The notes: generated by a model not told the origin, from the sequence alone. A DNA stretch of 64,000 nt from Panulirus ornatus (GCF_036320965.1 NC_092290.1:101920-165919); one strand, 5' to 3'. Counted from the stretch's first letter, positions 9,440 through 21,959 are shown. Numbers and translations are program-made.

Positions 9440-12366
9440 ACGACAGGTTGTTAAACTGTCAGTAATACAAGCAAAGGAGTTTTGAACTGCCAGTAATACA
9501 GGCAGAGGTATGGTGAACTGTCAGTAATACATGCAGAGGTATGTTGAACTGTCAGTAATACATGCATATGTATGTTGAACTGTCAGTAATACATGCAGAT
9601 GTATGTTGAACTGTCAGTAATACATGCATAGGTATGATGAACTGTCAGTAATACATGCATAGGTATGATGAACTGTCAGTAATACATGCAAAGGTATGTT
9701 GAACTGTCAGTAATACATGCAGATGTATGTTGAACTGTCAGTAATACATGCAGATGTATGTTGAACTGTCAGTAATACATGCATAGGTATGTTGAACTGT
9801 CAGTAATACTTGCAGAATAATTTAGAACTTTCACTAATACATGCAGAGGGATGTTGAACTGTTAGTAATACATGCAGAGGTATGTTGAACTGTCAGTAAT
9901 ATATGCATATGTATGTTGAACTGTCAGTAATACATGCAGATGTGTGTTGAACTGTCAGTAATACATGCATAGGTATGTTGAACTGTCAGTAATACATGCA
10001 GAGGTATGGTGAACTGTCAGTAATACATGCAGATGTATGTTGAACTGTCAGTAATAAATGCAGATGTATGTTGAACTGTCAGTAATACATGCATAGGTAT
10101 GTTGAACTGTCAGTAATACATGCAGATGTATGTTGAATGTCAGTAATACTTGCAAAAGAATTTTGAACTTTCAGTAATACATGCATAGGTATGCTGAACT
10201 GTCAGTAATGCATGCAGAGGTATGTTGAACTGTCAGCAATACATGCATAGGTATGTTGAACTGTAGTAATACATGCAGATGTATGTTGAACTGTCAGTAA
10301 TACTTGCAGAAGAATTTTGAACGTTCAGTAATACGTGCATAGGTATGTTGAACTGTCAGTAATACATGCAGATGTATGTTGAACTGTAGTAATACATGCA
10401 GAGGTATTTAGAACTGTCAGTAATACATGCAGAGGTATGGTTAACTGTCAGTAATACATGTAGATGTATGTTGAACTGTCAATAATACATGCAGATGTAT
10501 GTTGAACTGTCAGTAATACATGCAGATGTATGTTGAACTCAGTGATACTTGCAGAAGAATTTTGAACTTTGAGTAATACATGCATAGGTATGTTGAACTG
10601 TCAGTAATACATGCAGAGGTATGTTGAACTGTCAGTAATACGTGAAGAATTTCTAACTTTCAGTAATACATGCATAGGTTTGTTGAACTGTCATTAACAC
10701 ATGCATAGGTATGTTGAACTGTCAGTAATACGTGAAGAATTTTGAACTTTCAGTAATACATGCATAGGTATGTTGAACTGTCAGTAATACTTGCAGAAGA
10801 ATTTGGATTTTCAGTAATACATGCATAGGTATGTTGAACAGTCAGTAATACATGCAGATGTATGTTGAACTCTCAGTAATACATGCATAGGTATGTTGAA
10901 CTGTCAGTAATACATGCAGATGTATGTTGAACTGTCAGTAATACATGCAGAGGTATGTTGAATCATCAGTGATACATGCATAGGTATGTTGAACTGTCAG
11001 TAATACATGCAGATGTATGTTGAACTGTCAGTAATACATGCAGAGGTATGGTGAACTGTCAAATACGTGCAGATGTATATTGAACTGTCAGTAATACATG
11101 CAGATGCATGTTGAACTGTCAGTAATACATCCAGATGCATGTTGAACTGTCAGTAATACATGCAGATGCATGTTGAACTGTCAGTAATACATGCATAGGT
11201 ATGTTGAACTGTTAGTAATACATGCAGATGTATGTTGAACTGTCAGTAATACATGCAGATGCATATTGAACTGTCAGTAATACATGCAGATGCATGTTGA
11301 ACTGTCAGTAATACATGCAGATGTATGTTGAACTGTCAGTAATACATGCATAGGTATGTTGAACCGTCAGTAATACATGCAGATGCATGTTGAACTGTCA
11401 GTAATACATGCATAGGTATGTTGAACTGTCAGTAATACATGCATATGCATGTTGAACTGTCAGTAATACATGCAGAGGTATGTTGAACTGTCAGTAACAC
11501 ATGCAGAGGTATGGTGAACTGTCAGTAATACATGCAGTGGTATGTTGAACTGTCAGTATTACATACAGAGGTATGGTGAACTTTCAGTAATACATGCAGA
11601 GGTATGTTGAATCATCAGTAATACATGCAGAGGTATGTCGAACTTTCAGTAATACATGCAGAGGTATGTTGAACTGTCAGTAATACATGCAGAGGTATGG
11701 TGAACTTTCAGTAATACATGCATAGGTATGTTGAGTCATCAGTAATACATGCAGAGCTATGTTGAACTTTCAGTAATACATGCAGAGGTATGTTGAACTG
11801 TCAGTAATACATGCAGAGATATGTTAGACTGTCAGTAATGCATGCAGAGGTATGGTGAACTTTCAGTAATACATGCATAGGTATGTTGAACTGTCAGTAA
11901 TACATGCAGAGGTATGTTGAACTGTCAGTAATACATGCAGAGGTATGTTGAACTGTCAGTAATACATGCAGAGGTATGTTGAACTGTCAGTAATACATGC
12001 AGAGGTATGGTGAACTTTCAGTAATACATGCATAGGTATGTTGAACTGTCAGTAATACATGCAGAGGTATGTTGAACTGTCAGTAATACATGCATAGGTA
12101 TGGTGAACTTTCAGTAATACATGCAGAGATATGTTGAATCATCAGTAATACATGCAGAGGTATGTTGAACTCTCAGTAATATATGCAGATGTATGTTGAA
12201 TCATCAGTAATACATGCAGAGCTATGTTGAACTTTCAGTAATACATGCATAGGTATGTTGAACTATCAGTAATACATGCAGATGTATGTTGAACTGTCAG
12301 TAATACATGCAGAGGTATGTTGAACTGCCAGTAATACATACTTAGGTATGATGAACTGTCAGTTAC
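9440..12366. repeat. Minisatellite, 31-bp unit, about 94 copies
   Basis: Unit AGGTATGTTGAACTGTCAGT plus AATACATGCAG. Common variants are CAGATGT, CATAGGT and CAGAGGT at the joint, CTTTCAG for CTGTCAG, and a shortened AATACGTGAAG form near 10640 and 10725. It fills most of SLC6 intron 1. Variants are interspersed rather than blocked, suggesting repeated local conversion or expansion. Not CRISPR: there are no unique spacers. Confidence 0.95.
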
Positions 12367-12463
12367 TGACTGTCCTCTACATATTAACCACAACAAATCC
12401 ACCAGTTACTGACTGTCCTCTACATGTTAACCACAACAAATCCAGTTACTGACTGTCTTCTAC
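12360..12463. repeat. Short tandem repeat, about 42 bp, 2.5 copies
   Basis: CAGTTACTGACTGTCCTCTA followed by CAT(A/G)TTAACCACAACAAATC, repeated 2.5 times immediately after the 31-bp array. Confidence 0.8.
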
Positions 12464-12588
12464 ATCTTTGTCAAACCCTCAGGTGTCGCCGGCCTTCATG
12501 TTACAATGAAATACAAAATCATTTCCTATAATTCTAGATAGATTTTCTCTATGCTTTAAAGAGGTTACCATCGGTTGAGATGACTTAC

Positions 12589-12772
12589 CTTGGAGGCAGA
12601 ATCTTTATCTGCGGGACTGGACTCTTCGAAGGCGTGATTGGTGGCGCCGTAGTCAGGAACCTCCTCGCTGGTGGGCACTAGACGCGCCTCCAGCTCCAGT
12701 TCCAACCGGTCGATGGACTTTTGAGCTGACAGCTCCCGCGAGCTCTGCCGCCGTATCAGCTGCGACACGTTA

Positions 12773-12777
<5 letters not shown>
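12589..12777 (-). CDS. SLC6-family transporter, exon 1 (start codon)
   Basis: First coding exon, 63 codons from ATG at 12777, ending AAG/GTAAGT (strong donor, phase 0). It encodes a hydrophilic acidic cytoplasmic tail: MANVSQLIRRQSSRELSAQK, then an E/L-rich stretch and PDYGATNHAFEESSPADKDS. Composition and length suit the variable N-terminus of SLC6 transporters, which is why similarity alone cannot identify it. The link to exon 2 rests on phase, orientation, splice sites and the absence of competing coding sequence. No in-frame ATG lies upstream because a (GA)n tract directly precedes the ATG. There is a cluster of Ser and Arg that could be phosphorylated (RRQSS), which is inference. Confidence 0.8.

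Positions 12778-12835
<58 letters not shown>
12778..12835 (-). promoter_or_regulatory. (GA)n tract directly upstream of SLC6 ATG
   Basis: Read on the minus strand, about 29 GA dinucleotides end at the base before the start codon, so the mRNA leader or core promoter is a pure GA repeat. GA tracts are GAGA-factor-type sites in arthropods and can influence promoter opening or translation; the effect here is inference. Confidence 0.6.
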
Positions 12836-12838
<3 letters not shown>

Positions 12839-13220
12839 GACTTAGTTGCAGTTATTTGAACCTTTTTATGTCTTCAGTATTTCTTGTTTCTGGTCTCGTT
12901 ACCATAAACTCATCCTTAATGGCAGACAATTGTGATGATGATTTTGAATGTTTTCTGATGTATCCAGGTAACAACACTTGATAACACCATCCATCAGCAG
13001 AGTCTGTCTGTATGTACAAGCTTCGTCCAGCCTGCCACCATCAGATAACATCCAAACCTCTGAAATAAAGTTAAGGATCTTTTAGTATTTCGTTGCATCT
13101 GGTATGTGCGTCAAGCTGTAAATATCACTTATAAAACAAAATCATAAAATAATATATGAGACGTAAACTTTTCATTCATTACAGTGAAGAAGAGAGTAAA
13201 CTACAGAAGAGAATAAGGTC
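12836..13220. other. No gene seen; upstream region of SLC6 gene
   Basis: Mixed-composition sequence with no recognisable coding signal or repeat. It is the likely location of the SLC6 promoter and any 5' non-coding exon. I saw no convincing core promoter. Confidence 0.5.
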
Positions 13221-13224
13221 CGAA

Positions 13225-13395
13225 AATTGTGGACTCTAGCAGTTTCAGCGCGTCATCAGCCTAACAAACTCTAGAATTGCAGCAGTTTCTGCTCAATTTC
13301 AGCCTAACTCTGGGATTGTAGCATTTTCCGCTAGTGATCAGCCCAACCAAATTAAATTGTAGCATTTTCTATTAGCCACCAGCCTAACATCCAAA
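13225..13395. repeat. Degenerate tandem repeat, about 50 bp, 3-4 copies
   Basis: Repeated pattern GTAGCATTTTCTGCT ... CATCAGCCTAAC with many differences between copies. No coding signal. Confidence 0.6.
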
Positions 13396-13499
13396 AGGAA
13401 TATAGACTTTCCTCTTATCGTAAGATCATCATCCTCAGGAAAGTAGCAGTTTCCAGAGAAAGAGGGTTTTGTCCTCCTTACTAAGACAGGTTTTGGTTC

Positions 13500-15690
13500 T
13501 CTAAGACACCAAACCTACATTACTATAAGTCAACTAATACAACACCCTTTAACTATAGCCATGCCTCACCTACATGCTACAAGTCAACTAATATAGCATC
13601 CTACAACTGTAGCCATGCCTCACCTACACTGCTACAAGTCAGCTCATACAACACCCTACAACTGTAGCACACCTCACCTACACTGTTACAAGGTAGCTCA
13701 TACAACACCCTACAACTCTAGCCATACCTCGCCTCGCTGCTACAAGTAAGTTAATAAACACCCTACAACTATAGCCACACCTCACCTACACTGCTACAAG
13801 TCAACTGATATAACACCCTACAACTGTAGCTACACCTCACCTACACTGCTACAAGTAAGCTATTACAACATCGTTCGAGTGTAGCTACACCTCACCTACA
13901 TGCTACAAGTTGGGTAATACAACATTATACAACGGTAGCCACACCTCACCTACACTGCTACAAGTCAATTGATATAACACCCTACAACTGAAGCTAAACC
14001 TCACCTACACTGCTACAAGTAAGTTATTACAACATCGTTCAAGCGTAGGCAAACCTCGCCTACATGCTACAAGTCAAGTGATACAATATCCTACATCTGT
14101 ATCCGCACCTCGCCTACACTGATACAAGTCAGCCGATACAACACCCTACAACTGTAGCCACATCTCACCTACACTGCTGCAAACCAACTAATACAACACC
14201 TTACAAATATAGCCAAGCCTCACCTGGATTGTCATATTTTAGGTAATACATCACACTACAACTGAAACCACAGCTCACATACCCTGCTACAAGTCAACTG
14301 ACACAACACCCTACAAGTGTAACTACATCACACCTACACTGCTGCAAGTCAGCTAATACAACACCCTACAACTGTAGTCATGCCTCACCTACACTGTTAC
14401 AAGTCAGCTAATACAGGACCCTACAACTGTGGTCATGCCTCACCTACACTGCTACAAGTCAACTAAAACATCCTACGACTGTAGCCATCCCTCACCTACA
14501 CTGTTACAAGTTAGCTCATACAACACCTTACAACTAACCACACCTCGCCTACAATGCTACAAGTCAGCTAATGCAACACCCTACAGCTCTAGCCATATTT
14601 CACCTACACTGCTACAATTCAACTAATATAGCACCCTACAACCGTTGTCATGCCTCAACTATACTGATACAAGTCAGCTAATACAACACCCTAAAACAGT
14701 AGCCACACTCACCTACACTGCTACAAGTCAGTTAATACAACATCCTACACCTGTAGCCACACCTCACCTACACTGCTACAAGTCATATGATACAACACCC
14801 AACATCTGTAGCTACACCACCTATACTGCTACAAGTCAGCTAATACAACACCCTACAACTGTAGCCACACCTCACCTACACTACTTCAAGTCATATGATA
14901 ACACCCTACAACTGTAGCCACACCTCTCCTATACTGCTACAAGTCAGCTAATACAACATCCTACAACTGTAGCTACACTTCACCTACACTGCTACAAGTA
15001 AGCTATCACACCATCGTTCAAGTGTAGCCACACCTCGCCTACATGCTACCAGTCAGTTAATACAACATTATACAACGGTAGCCACACCTCACCTACACTG
15101 CTACAAGTCAACTGATACAACACCCTACAACTGTAGCCACACCTTGCCTACCCTGCTACAAGTCAGCTAATACAACACCCTACAACTGTATCCATCCCTC
15201 ATCTACACTGCTACAAGTCAAATGACACGACGCCCTACAACCGTAACTACATCTCACCTACACTGCTACAAGTCAGCTAATACAACACCCTACAACTGTA
15301 TCCAACCCTCATCTACACTGCTACAAGTCAAATGACACGACGCCCTACAACCGTAACTACATCTCACCTACACTGCTACAAGTCAGCTAATACAACACCC
15401 TACAACTGTATCCATCCCTCATCTACACTGCTACAAGTCAAATGACACGACGCCCTACAACCGTAGCTACATCTCACCTACACTGCTACAAGTCAGCTAA
15501 TACACCACCCTACAACTGTAGCCACACCTCACCTACACTGCTACAAGTCAGCTAATACAACATTCTACAACTGTAGCCACACCTCACCTACACTGCTACA
15601 AGTCAGCTAATACAACATCGTTCAAGTGTGGCCACACCTCGCCTACATGCTATAAGTCAGCTAATACAACATCCTACAACTGAAGCAACA
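13500..15690. repeat. Minisatellite, 55-bp unit, about 40 copies
   Basis: Unit ACAACTGTAGCCACACCTCA then CCTACACTGCTACAAGTCAG then CTAATACAACACCCT. A higher-order repeat of about 110 bp (with AATGACACGACGCCCTACAA) is repeated three times at about 15190-15470. ORFs such as 14429-14626 and 14645-14917 are repeat artefacts. It lies upstream of the SLC6 gene. Confidence 0.95.
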
Positions 15691-16109
15691 CTTCATCCAC
15701 ACGTACAAGAGTCTTGTATGAAATATATTAACCGCTAAATAAATGTCAAAGATGTTGTGTGTACAACAACCCACCTGATGGTCGTTAGTGCTCTTCTCGA
15801 GTATATGGACATGTCCGAAAACAATATATATTCTCAAGTCAACTGTCCTTCTGTTAGAGAGGCCTTCTCCAGAGCAGGCAAGCCTCAGTAAAGGAGGCCA
15901 GCTTGGCCAAGAGAGAGACAAGCTTGAATGACCAGCAACTATTTTGCCGAGGTAAGCAGCAGTACCTCCACCAGTGTTACCGACCCAGGTCCAACTGCGT
16001 CTCAGCTGCCGGACCGACCTGTTAAAGTTGCTTTGCTACAACACCTGCCAGCCTCCCACACGCGCACTCCGCAACCCAGCCTCTCCACACACCAGTCCAT
16101 CTACACACA
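15691..16109. other. Spacer between minisatellites, no gene recognised
   Basis: About 400 bp of unique-looking sequence. A short minus ORF (15921-15661) and the first roughly 60 codons of a plus ORF from 15928 overlap it; neither resembles a known family. Confidence 0.5.
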
Positions 16110-18185
16110 CATAAGCATCCAACCAGCCCCCACACACCACACTCCAGCTTGCCTCCACACACCACCCTCCAGCCTGTTCCCACATACCACCCTCCACCCT
16201 GTATCCTCACACCACCTTCCAGCCTGCCCACACATCACTCCCCAGCGCACCTCCACATACCACCCTCCAACCTGCCTCCACACACAACCCTCCAACCTGC
16301 CCCCAAACACCACCCTCCATATTGCCCACACATCACTCTCCAGCCTGCTTCCACACACCACCCTCCAGCCTGCTTCCACACACCACCCTCCAGCCTGCCT
16401 CCACACACCACCTTCCAACCTGCCTCCACACACCACCCTCCAGCCAGCCTCCACACACCACCCTCCAACTTGCCCCAAACACCACCTTCCATCCTGCACA
16501 CACATCACTCTCCAGCCTGCCTCAACACACCACCCTACAACCTGCCTCCACACACCACCCTCCAACCTTCCCCCAAACACCACCCTCCAACCTGCCCCCA
16601 AACACCACCCTCCAACCTGGCCCCAAACACCACCCTCCATCCTGCCCACACATCACTCTCCAGCCTGCCTCCACACACCACCCTCCAGCCTGCCTCCACA
16701 CACTACCCTCCAGCCTGCCTCCACACACCACCCTCCAGCCTGCCTCCACACACCACCCTCCAGCCTGCCCCCAAACACCACCCTCCAACCTGCCCCCAAA
16801 CACCACTCTCCAGCCTGCCCACACATCACTCTCCAGCCTGCCTCCACAAACCACCCTCCATCCTGCCCCCAAATACCACCCTCCAACCTGCCCCCAAACA
16901 CCACCCTCCATCCTGCCCCCAAACACCATCCTCCATCCTGTCCACACATCACTCGCCAGCCTGCCTCCACAAACCACCCTCCAGCCTGCCCACACACCAC
17001 CCTCCAGCCTGCCTCCACACACCACCCTCCAACTTGCCCCCAAACACCACCCTACAGCCTGCCCCCAAACACCACCCTCCAACCTGCCCCAAACACCACC
17101 CTCCAACCTGGCCCCAAACACCACCCTCCATCCTGCCCACACATCACTCTCCAGCCTGCCTCCACACACCACCCTCCAGCCTGCCTCCACACACTACCCT
17201 CCAGCCTGCCTCCACACACCACCCTCCAGCCTGCCTCCACACACCACCCTCCAGCCTGCCCCCAAACACCACCCTCCAACCTGCCCCCAAACACCACTCT
17301 CCAGCCTGCCCACACATCACTCTCCAGCCTGCCTCCACAAACCACCCTCCAACCTGCCCCCAAATACCACCCTCCAACCTGCCCCCAAACACCATCCTCC
17401 ATCCTGCCCCCAAACACCATCCTCCATCCTGTCCACACATCACTCGCCAGCCTGCCTCCACAAACCACCCTCCAACCTGCCCCCAAATACCACCCTCCAA
17501 CCTGCCCCCAAACACCACCCTCCATCCTGCCCCCAAACACCATCCTCCATCCTGCCCCCAAACACCACCCTCCATCCTGTCCACACATCACTCGCCAGCC
17601 TGCCTCCACAAACCACCCTCCAGCCTGCCCACACACCACCCTCCAGCCTGCCTCCACACACCACCCTCCAACCTGCCCCCAAACACCACCCTACAGCCTG
17701 CCTCCACACACCACCCTCCAGCCTGCCTCCACACACCACCCTCTAGCCTGCCTCCACACATCACTCTCCAGCCTGCCTACACACCACTCTCCAGCCTGCC
17801 TCCACACACCACCCTCCAGCCTGCCTCCACACACCACCCTCCAACTTTCCTCCACACACCACCCTCCAGCCTGCCTCCACACATCACTCTCCAGCCTGCC
17901 CACACACCATCCTCCAGCCTGCCTCCACACACCACTCTCCAACTTTCCTCCACACACCACCCTCCAGCCTGCCTCCACACACCACCCTCCAGCCTGCCTC
18001 CACACATCACTCTCCAGCCTGCCAATCACTCTCCAGCCTCCACACACCATCCTCCAGCCTGCCTCCACACATTACTCTCCAGCCTGCCTCCACACATCAC
18101 TCTCCAACTTGCCTCCACACACCACCCTCCAGCCTGCCTCCACACATAACCCTCCAACCTGCCTCTACACACCACAATACAGCCT
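16110..18185. repeat. Minisatellite, 25-bp C-rich unit, about 80 copies
   Basis: Unit CCACCCTCCAGCCTGCCTCC followed by ACACA, with alternates CCCAAACA and CACATCACT. Blocks are duplicated at a higher level: 16640-16800 recurs nearly verbatim at 17130-17290. All three plus frames stay open (792, 666 and 474 codons) because the unit has no stop on that strand; a 25-bp unit cycles through the frames. I do not regard these as genes. Confidence 0.95.
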
Positions 18186-18194
18186 GCACCCTCA

Positions 18195-20215
18195 CAGGTG
18201 TGGCTGGTGCGGGAACCAAGTGGTGGTGATGAGGCAGGTGTGGCTGGTGCGGGAGCCAAGTGGTGAGGGGGAGGCAGGTGTGGCTGGTGCGGGAGCCAAG
18301 TGGTGAGGGGGAGGCAGGTGTGGCTGGTGCGGGAGCCAAGTGGTGAGGGGGAAGCAGGTGTGGCCGGTGCGGGAGCCAAGTGGTGATGGGGAGGCAGGTG
18401 TGGCTAGTGCGGGAGCCAAGTGGTGAGGGGGAGGCAGGTGCGGCTGGTGTGGGAGCCAAGTGGTGAGGGGGAGGCAGGTGTGGCCGGTGCGGGAGCCAAG
18501 TGGTGAGGGGGAGGCAGGTGTGGCTGGTGCAGGAGCCAAGTGGTGAGGGGGAAGCAGGTGTGGCCGGTGCGGGAGCCAAGTGGTGAGGGGGAGGCAGGTG
18601 TGGCCGGTGCGGGAGCCAAGTGGTGAGGGGGAGGCAGGTGTGGCCGGTGCGGGAGCCAAGTGGTGAGGGGGAGGCAGGTGCGGCCGGTGCGGGAACCAAG
18701 TGGTGAGAGGGAGGCAGGTGTGGCTGGTGCGGGAGCCAAGTGGTGACGGGGAGGCAGGTGTGGCTGGTGCGGGAGCCAAGTGGTGAGGGGGAGGCAGGTG
18801 TGGCTGGTGCGGGAGCCAAGTGGTGAGGGGGAGGCAGGTGTGGGAGCCAAGTGGTGAGGGGGAGGCAGGTGTGGCTGGTGCGGGAGCCAAGTGGTGAGGT
18901 GGAAGCAGGTGTGGCCGGTGCGGGAGCCAAGTGGTGAGGGGGAGGCAGGTGTGGCCGGTGCGGGAGCCAAGTGGTGAGGGGGAGGCAGGTGTGGCCGGTG
19001 CGGGAGCCAAGTGGTGAGGGGGAGGCAGGTGCGGGAGCCAAGTGGTGAGAGGGAGGCAGGTGTGGCCGGTGCAGGAGCCAAGTGGTGAGGGGGAGGCAGG
19101 TGCGGCCGGTGCGGGAGCCAAGTGGTGAGAGGGAGGCAGGTGTGGCTGGTGCGGGAGCCAAGTGGTGAGGGGGAGGCAGGTGTGGCTAGTGCGGGAGCCA
19201 AGTGGTGAGAGGGAGGCAGGTGTGGCTGGTGCGGGAACCAAGTGGTGGTGATGAGGCAGGTGTGGCTGGTGCGGGAGCCAAGTGGTGAGGAGGAGGCAGG
19301 TGTGGCTGGTGCGGGAGCCAAGTGGTGAGGGGGAGGCAGGTGTGGCTGGTGCGGGAGCCAAGTGGTGAGGGGGAAGCAGGTGTGGCTGGTGCGGGAGCCA
19401 AGTGGTGAGGAGGAAGCAGGTGTGGCTGGTGCGGGAGCCAAGTGGTGAGGGGGAGGCAGGTGTGGCTGGTGCGGGAGCCAAGTGGTGAGGGGGAGGCAGG
19501 TGTGGCTGGTGCGGGAGCCAAGTGGTGAGGGGGAGGCAGGTGTGGCTGGTGCGGGAGCCAAGTGGTGAGGGGGAGGCAGGTGTGGCTGGTGCGGGAGCCA
19601 AGTGGTGAGGGGGAAGCAGGTGTGGCTGGTGCGAGAGCCAAGTGGTGAGGGAGAGGCAGGTGTGGCTGATGCGAGAGCCAAGTGGTGAGGGGGAGGCAGG
19701 TGTGGCTTGTGCGGGAGCCAAGTGGTGAGGGGGAGGCAGGTGTGGCTGGTGCGGGAGCCAAGTGGTGAGGGGGAGGCAGGTGTGGCCGGTGCGGGAGCCA
19801 AGTGGTGAGGGGGAGGCAGGTGTGGCTGGTGCGGGAGCCAAGTGGTGAGGGGGAGGCAGGTGTGGCTGGTGCGGGAGCCAAGTGGTGAGGGGGAGGCAGG
19901 TGTGGCCGGTGCGGGAGCCAAGTGGTGAGGGGGAGGCAGTTGTGGCTGGTGCGGGAGCCAAGTGGTGAGGGGGAGGCAGGTGTGGCCGGTGCGGGAGCCA
20001 AGTGGTGAGGGGGAGGCAGGTGTGGCTGGTGCGGGAGCCAAGCGGTGAGGGGGAGGCAGGTGTGGCCGGTGCGGGAGCCAAGCGGTGAGGGGGAGGCAGG
20101 TGTGGCCGGTGCGGGAGCCAAGCGGTGAGGGGGAGGCAGGTGTGGTCGGTGCGGGAGCCAAGCGGTGAGGGGGAGGCAGGTGTGGTCGGTGCGGGAGCCA
20201 AGTGGTGAAGGAGCC
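18195..20215. repeat. Minisatellite, 40-bp G-rich unit, about 50 copies
   Basis: Unit GTGGCTGGTGCGGGAGCCAA then GTGGTGAGGGGGAGGCAGGT, extremely homogeneous; variants are CTGG/CCGG and GAGGCAGG/GAAGCAGG. All minus frames are open (669, 585 and 366 codons) as a repeat artefact. Regular GG/GGG/GGGGG runs on the plus strand suggest G-quadruplex potential. Confidence 0.95.
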
Positions 20216-20294
20216 AAAGCTGCCGTCATGCCAGGCGCCGTACCCTCTCCTCTGTTGCTATGGTTACCTCTGGTCTCGCTCCTCACGGGCTAAA

Positions 20295-21415
20295 CCTTGA
20301 TGTAACCTCCACCACTATCATCACCACCTCTACCACCGCCACTACCTCCTCCACCACTATCATCACCTCTACCACCGCCACCACCTCTTCCACCACTATC
20401 ATCACCACCTCTACCACCGCCACTACCTCCTCCACCACTATCATCACCACCTCTACCACCGCCACTACCTCCTCCACCACTATCATCACCTCTACCACCG
20501 CCACCACCTCTTCCACCACTATCATCACCACCTCTACCACCGCCACTACCTCCCCCACCACTATCACCACCACCTCTACCACCGCCACTACCTCCTCCAC
20601 CACTATCACCACCACCTCTACCACCACCTCCTCCACCACTATCATCATCACCTCTACCACCGCCACTACCTCCTCCACCACTATCATCACCTCTACCACC
20701 GCCACTACCTCCTCCACCACTATCATCACCACCTCTACCACCGCCACTACCTCCTCCACCACTACCATCACCACCTCTACCACCGCCACTACCTCCTCCA
20801 CCACTAACATCACCTCTACCACCGCCACCACCTCTTCCACCACTATCATCATCACCTCTACCACCGCCACTACCTCCTCCATTACCATTATCGCCACCTC
20901 CTCTACTATCGCCACTACCTCCCTCACCACCATCGTCACCACTTCCTCTACCACCACCTCCACCACTACCTTTACCACCGCCAATACCTCCTACACCACC
21001 ATCACCGCCTCCTCCACCACCACCTCTACCATGACCACCACCACCTCTGCTACTACCTTTTCCACCACCATCTCTCCCAACACCACCACATTTACCACTA
21101 TCACCCATTACACCATCACCACAGCCACCTCCACCTTGCCACTACCACAACTACTTGCACCACTCCCACCACCATCTCTAGCTCCACCACTACCGTCATC
21201 TCTGCCGCCACCACCACCATCTCTACCTCCAACACTACCATCATCTCTGCCACCACCACCATTACCTCCACCACTACCATCATCTTTGCCACCACCACCA
21301 TTACCTCCACCACTGCCATCATCTCTGCCACCACCACCATTACCTCCACCACTACCATCATCTCTACCACCACCACCATTACCTCCACCACTACCATCAG
21401 CTCTACCACCACCAT
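20295..21415. repeat. ACC/TCC trinucleotide-based minisatellite
   Basis: 20295-20930 repeats TCTACCACCGCCACTACCTC plus CTCCACCACTATCATCACC with 36-42-bp steps, always multiples of 3. 20930-21120 is degenerate. 21180-21415 repeats a 36-39-bp unit (CCACCACCATTACCTCCACC and ACTACCATCATCTCT). The plus frame 20260-21441 reads as Thr/Ser- then Pro/Leu-rich low complexity. It starts with an ATG and a plausible N-terminus of about 12 residues, but there is no independent coding evidence. Confidence 0.9.
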
Positions 21416-21479
21416 CATGCTACATAGGTTGGCTTTGCTAAACATAGTCATCCAGGTATCTTGGCTTCTTCAAAGTACG

Positions 21480-21665
21480 GTCCTGGGATGTTTGCCGCAG
21501 GCCCCCTAGTTCCTCCTCCTCTGCACTACTCTGTTCACTCATAATGTCATCTTCACTGACAGCACCATTTTCTTTTATTCTTATTAGATGTCATCGGTTT
21601 CCTGTGTACTCTGTCCCATTTATATTCACTTTCTAAGACCTTAGTGACACCTCCCCTACAATTAT
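21480..21665 (-). mobile_element. Ty3/gypsy integrase C-terminal remnant, minus strand
   Basis: The minus strand reads LGEVSLRS-stop-KVNINGTEYTGNR, a decayed version of the fragment at 21960-22190, with two stops. The two are inverted relative to each other over about 190 bp. Confidence 0.6.
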
Positions 21666-21959
21666 TCTTTTCTTCCATACTGCCTTTCCTGGGAGTGGTT
21701 GCACCCTGACATCACCACCACCGGGCTGCAGCGGCTGCAAATCTTTACTTGATGGGTTGTAGTATTTGGCTTGATTCTTTTACTTCCTTTTGTTGCACCT
21801 CCGGGACTCCTCTACAAAGTTGTGGTTATCGTAGCTGGTCAGTCACTGGAAGTGGTATTCTAATGCATTTTTCTATAAAGCGTTGTACAGGAGTCCAATC
21901 CTTCTGTGGGTGTGTTCCTCCACTCTAACAAGGCCAACAGTGCATCCTTTCCATCCTCT

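Noticed and set aside
9440..12366. CRISPR-like array
   Set aside because: Repeats are contiguous with no unique spacers, and the context is a eukaryotic intron.
15928..18306. 792-codon plus ORF (and 666- and 474-codon frames) as a His/Pro/Thr-rich protein gene
   Set aside because: All three frames are open because the 25-bp unit lacks stops on this strand. The protein pattern is just the repeat read in rotating frames.
18192..20201. 669-codon minus ORF rich in Pro/His as a gene
   Set aside because: The 40-bp minisatellite is open in all three minus frames; there is no non-repeat domain.
20260..21441. Thr/Ser-rich mucin-like protein
   Set aside because: A trinucleotide-based repeat with unit lengths in multiples of 3 keeps any frame open. 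No signal peptide or non-repeat domain is visible.
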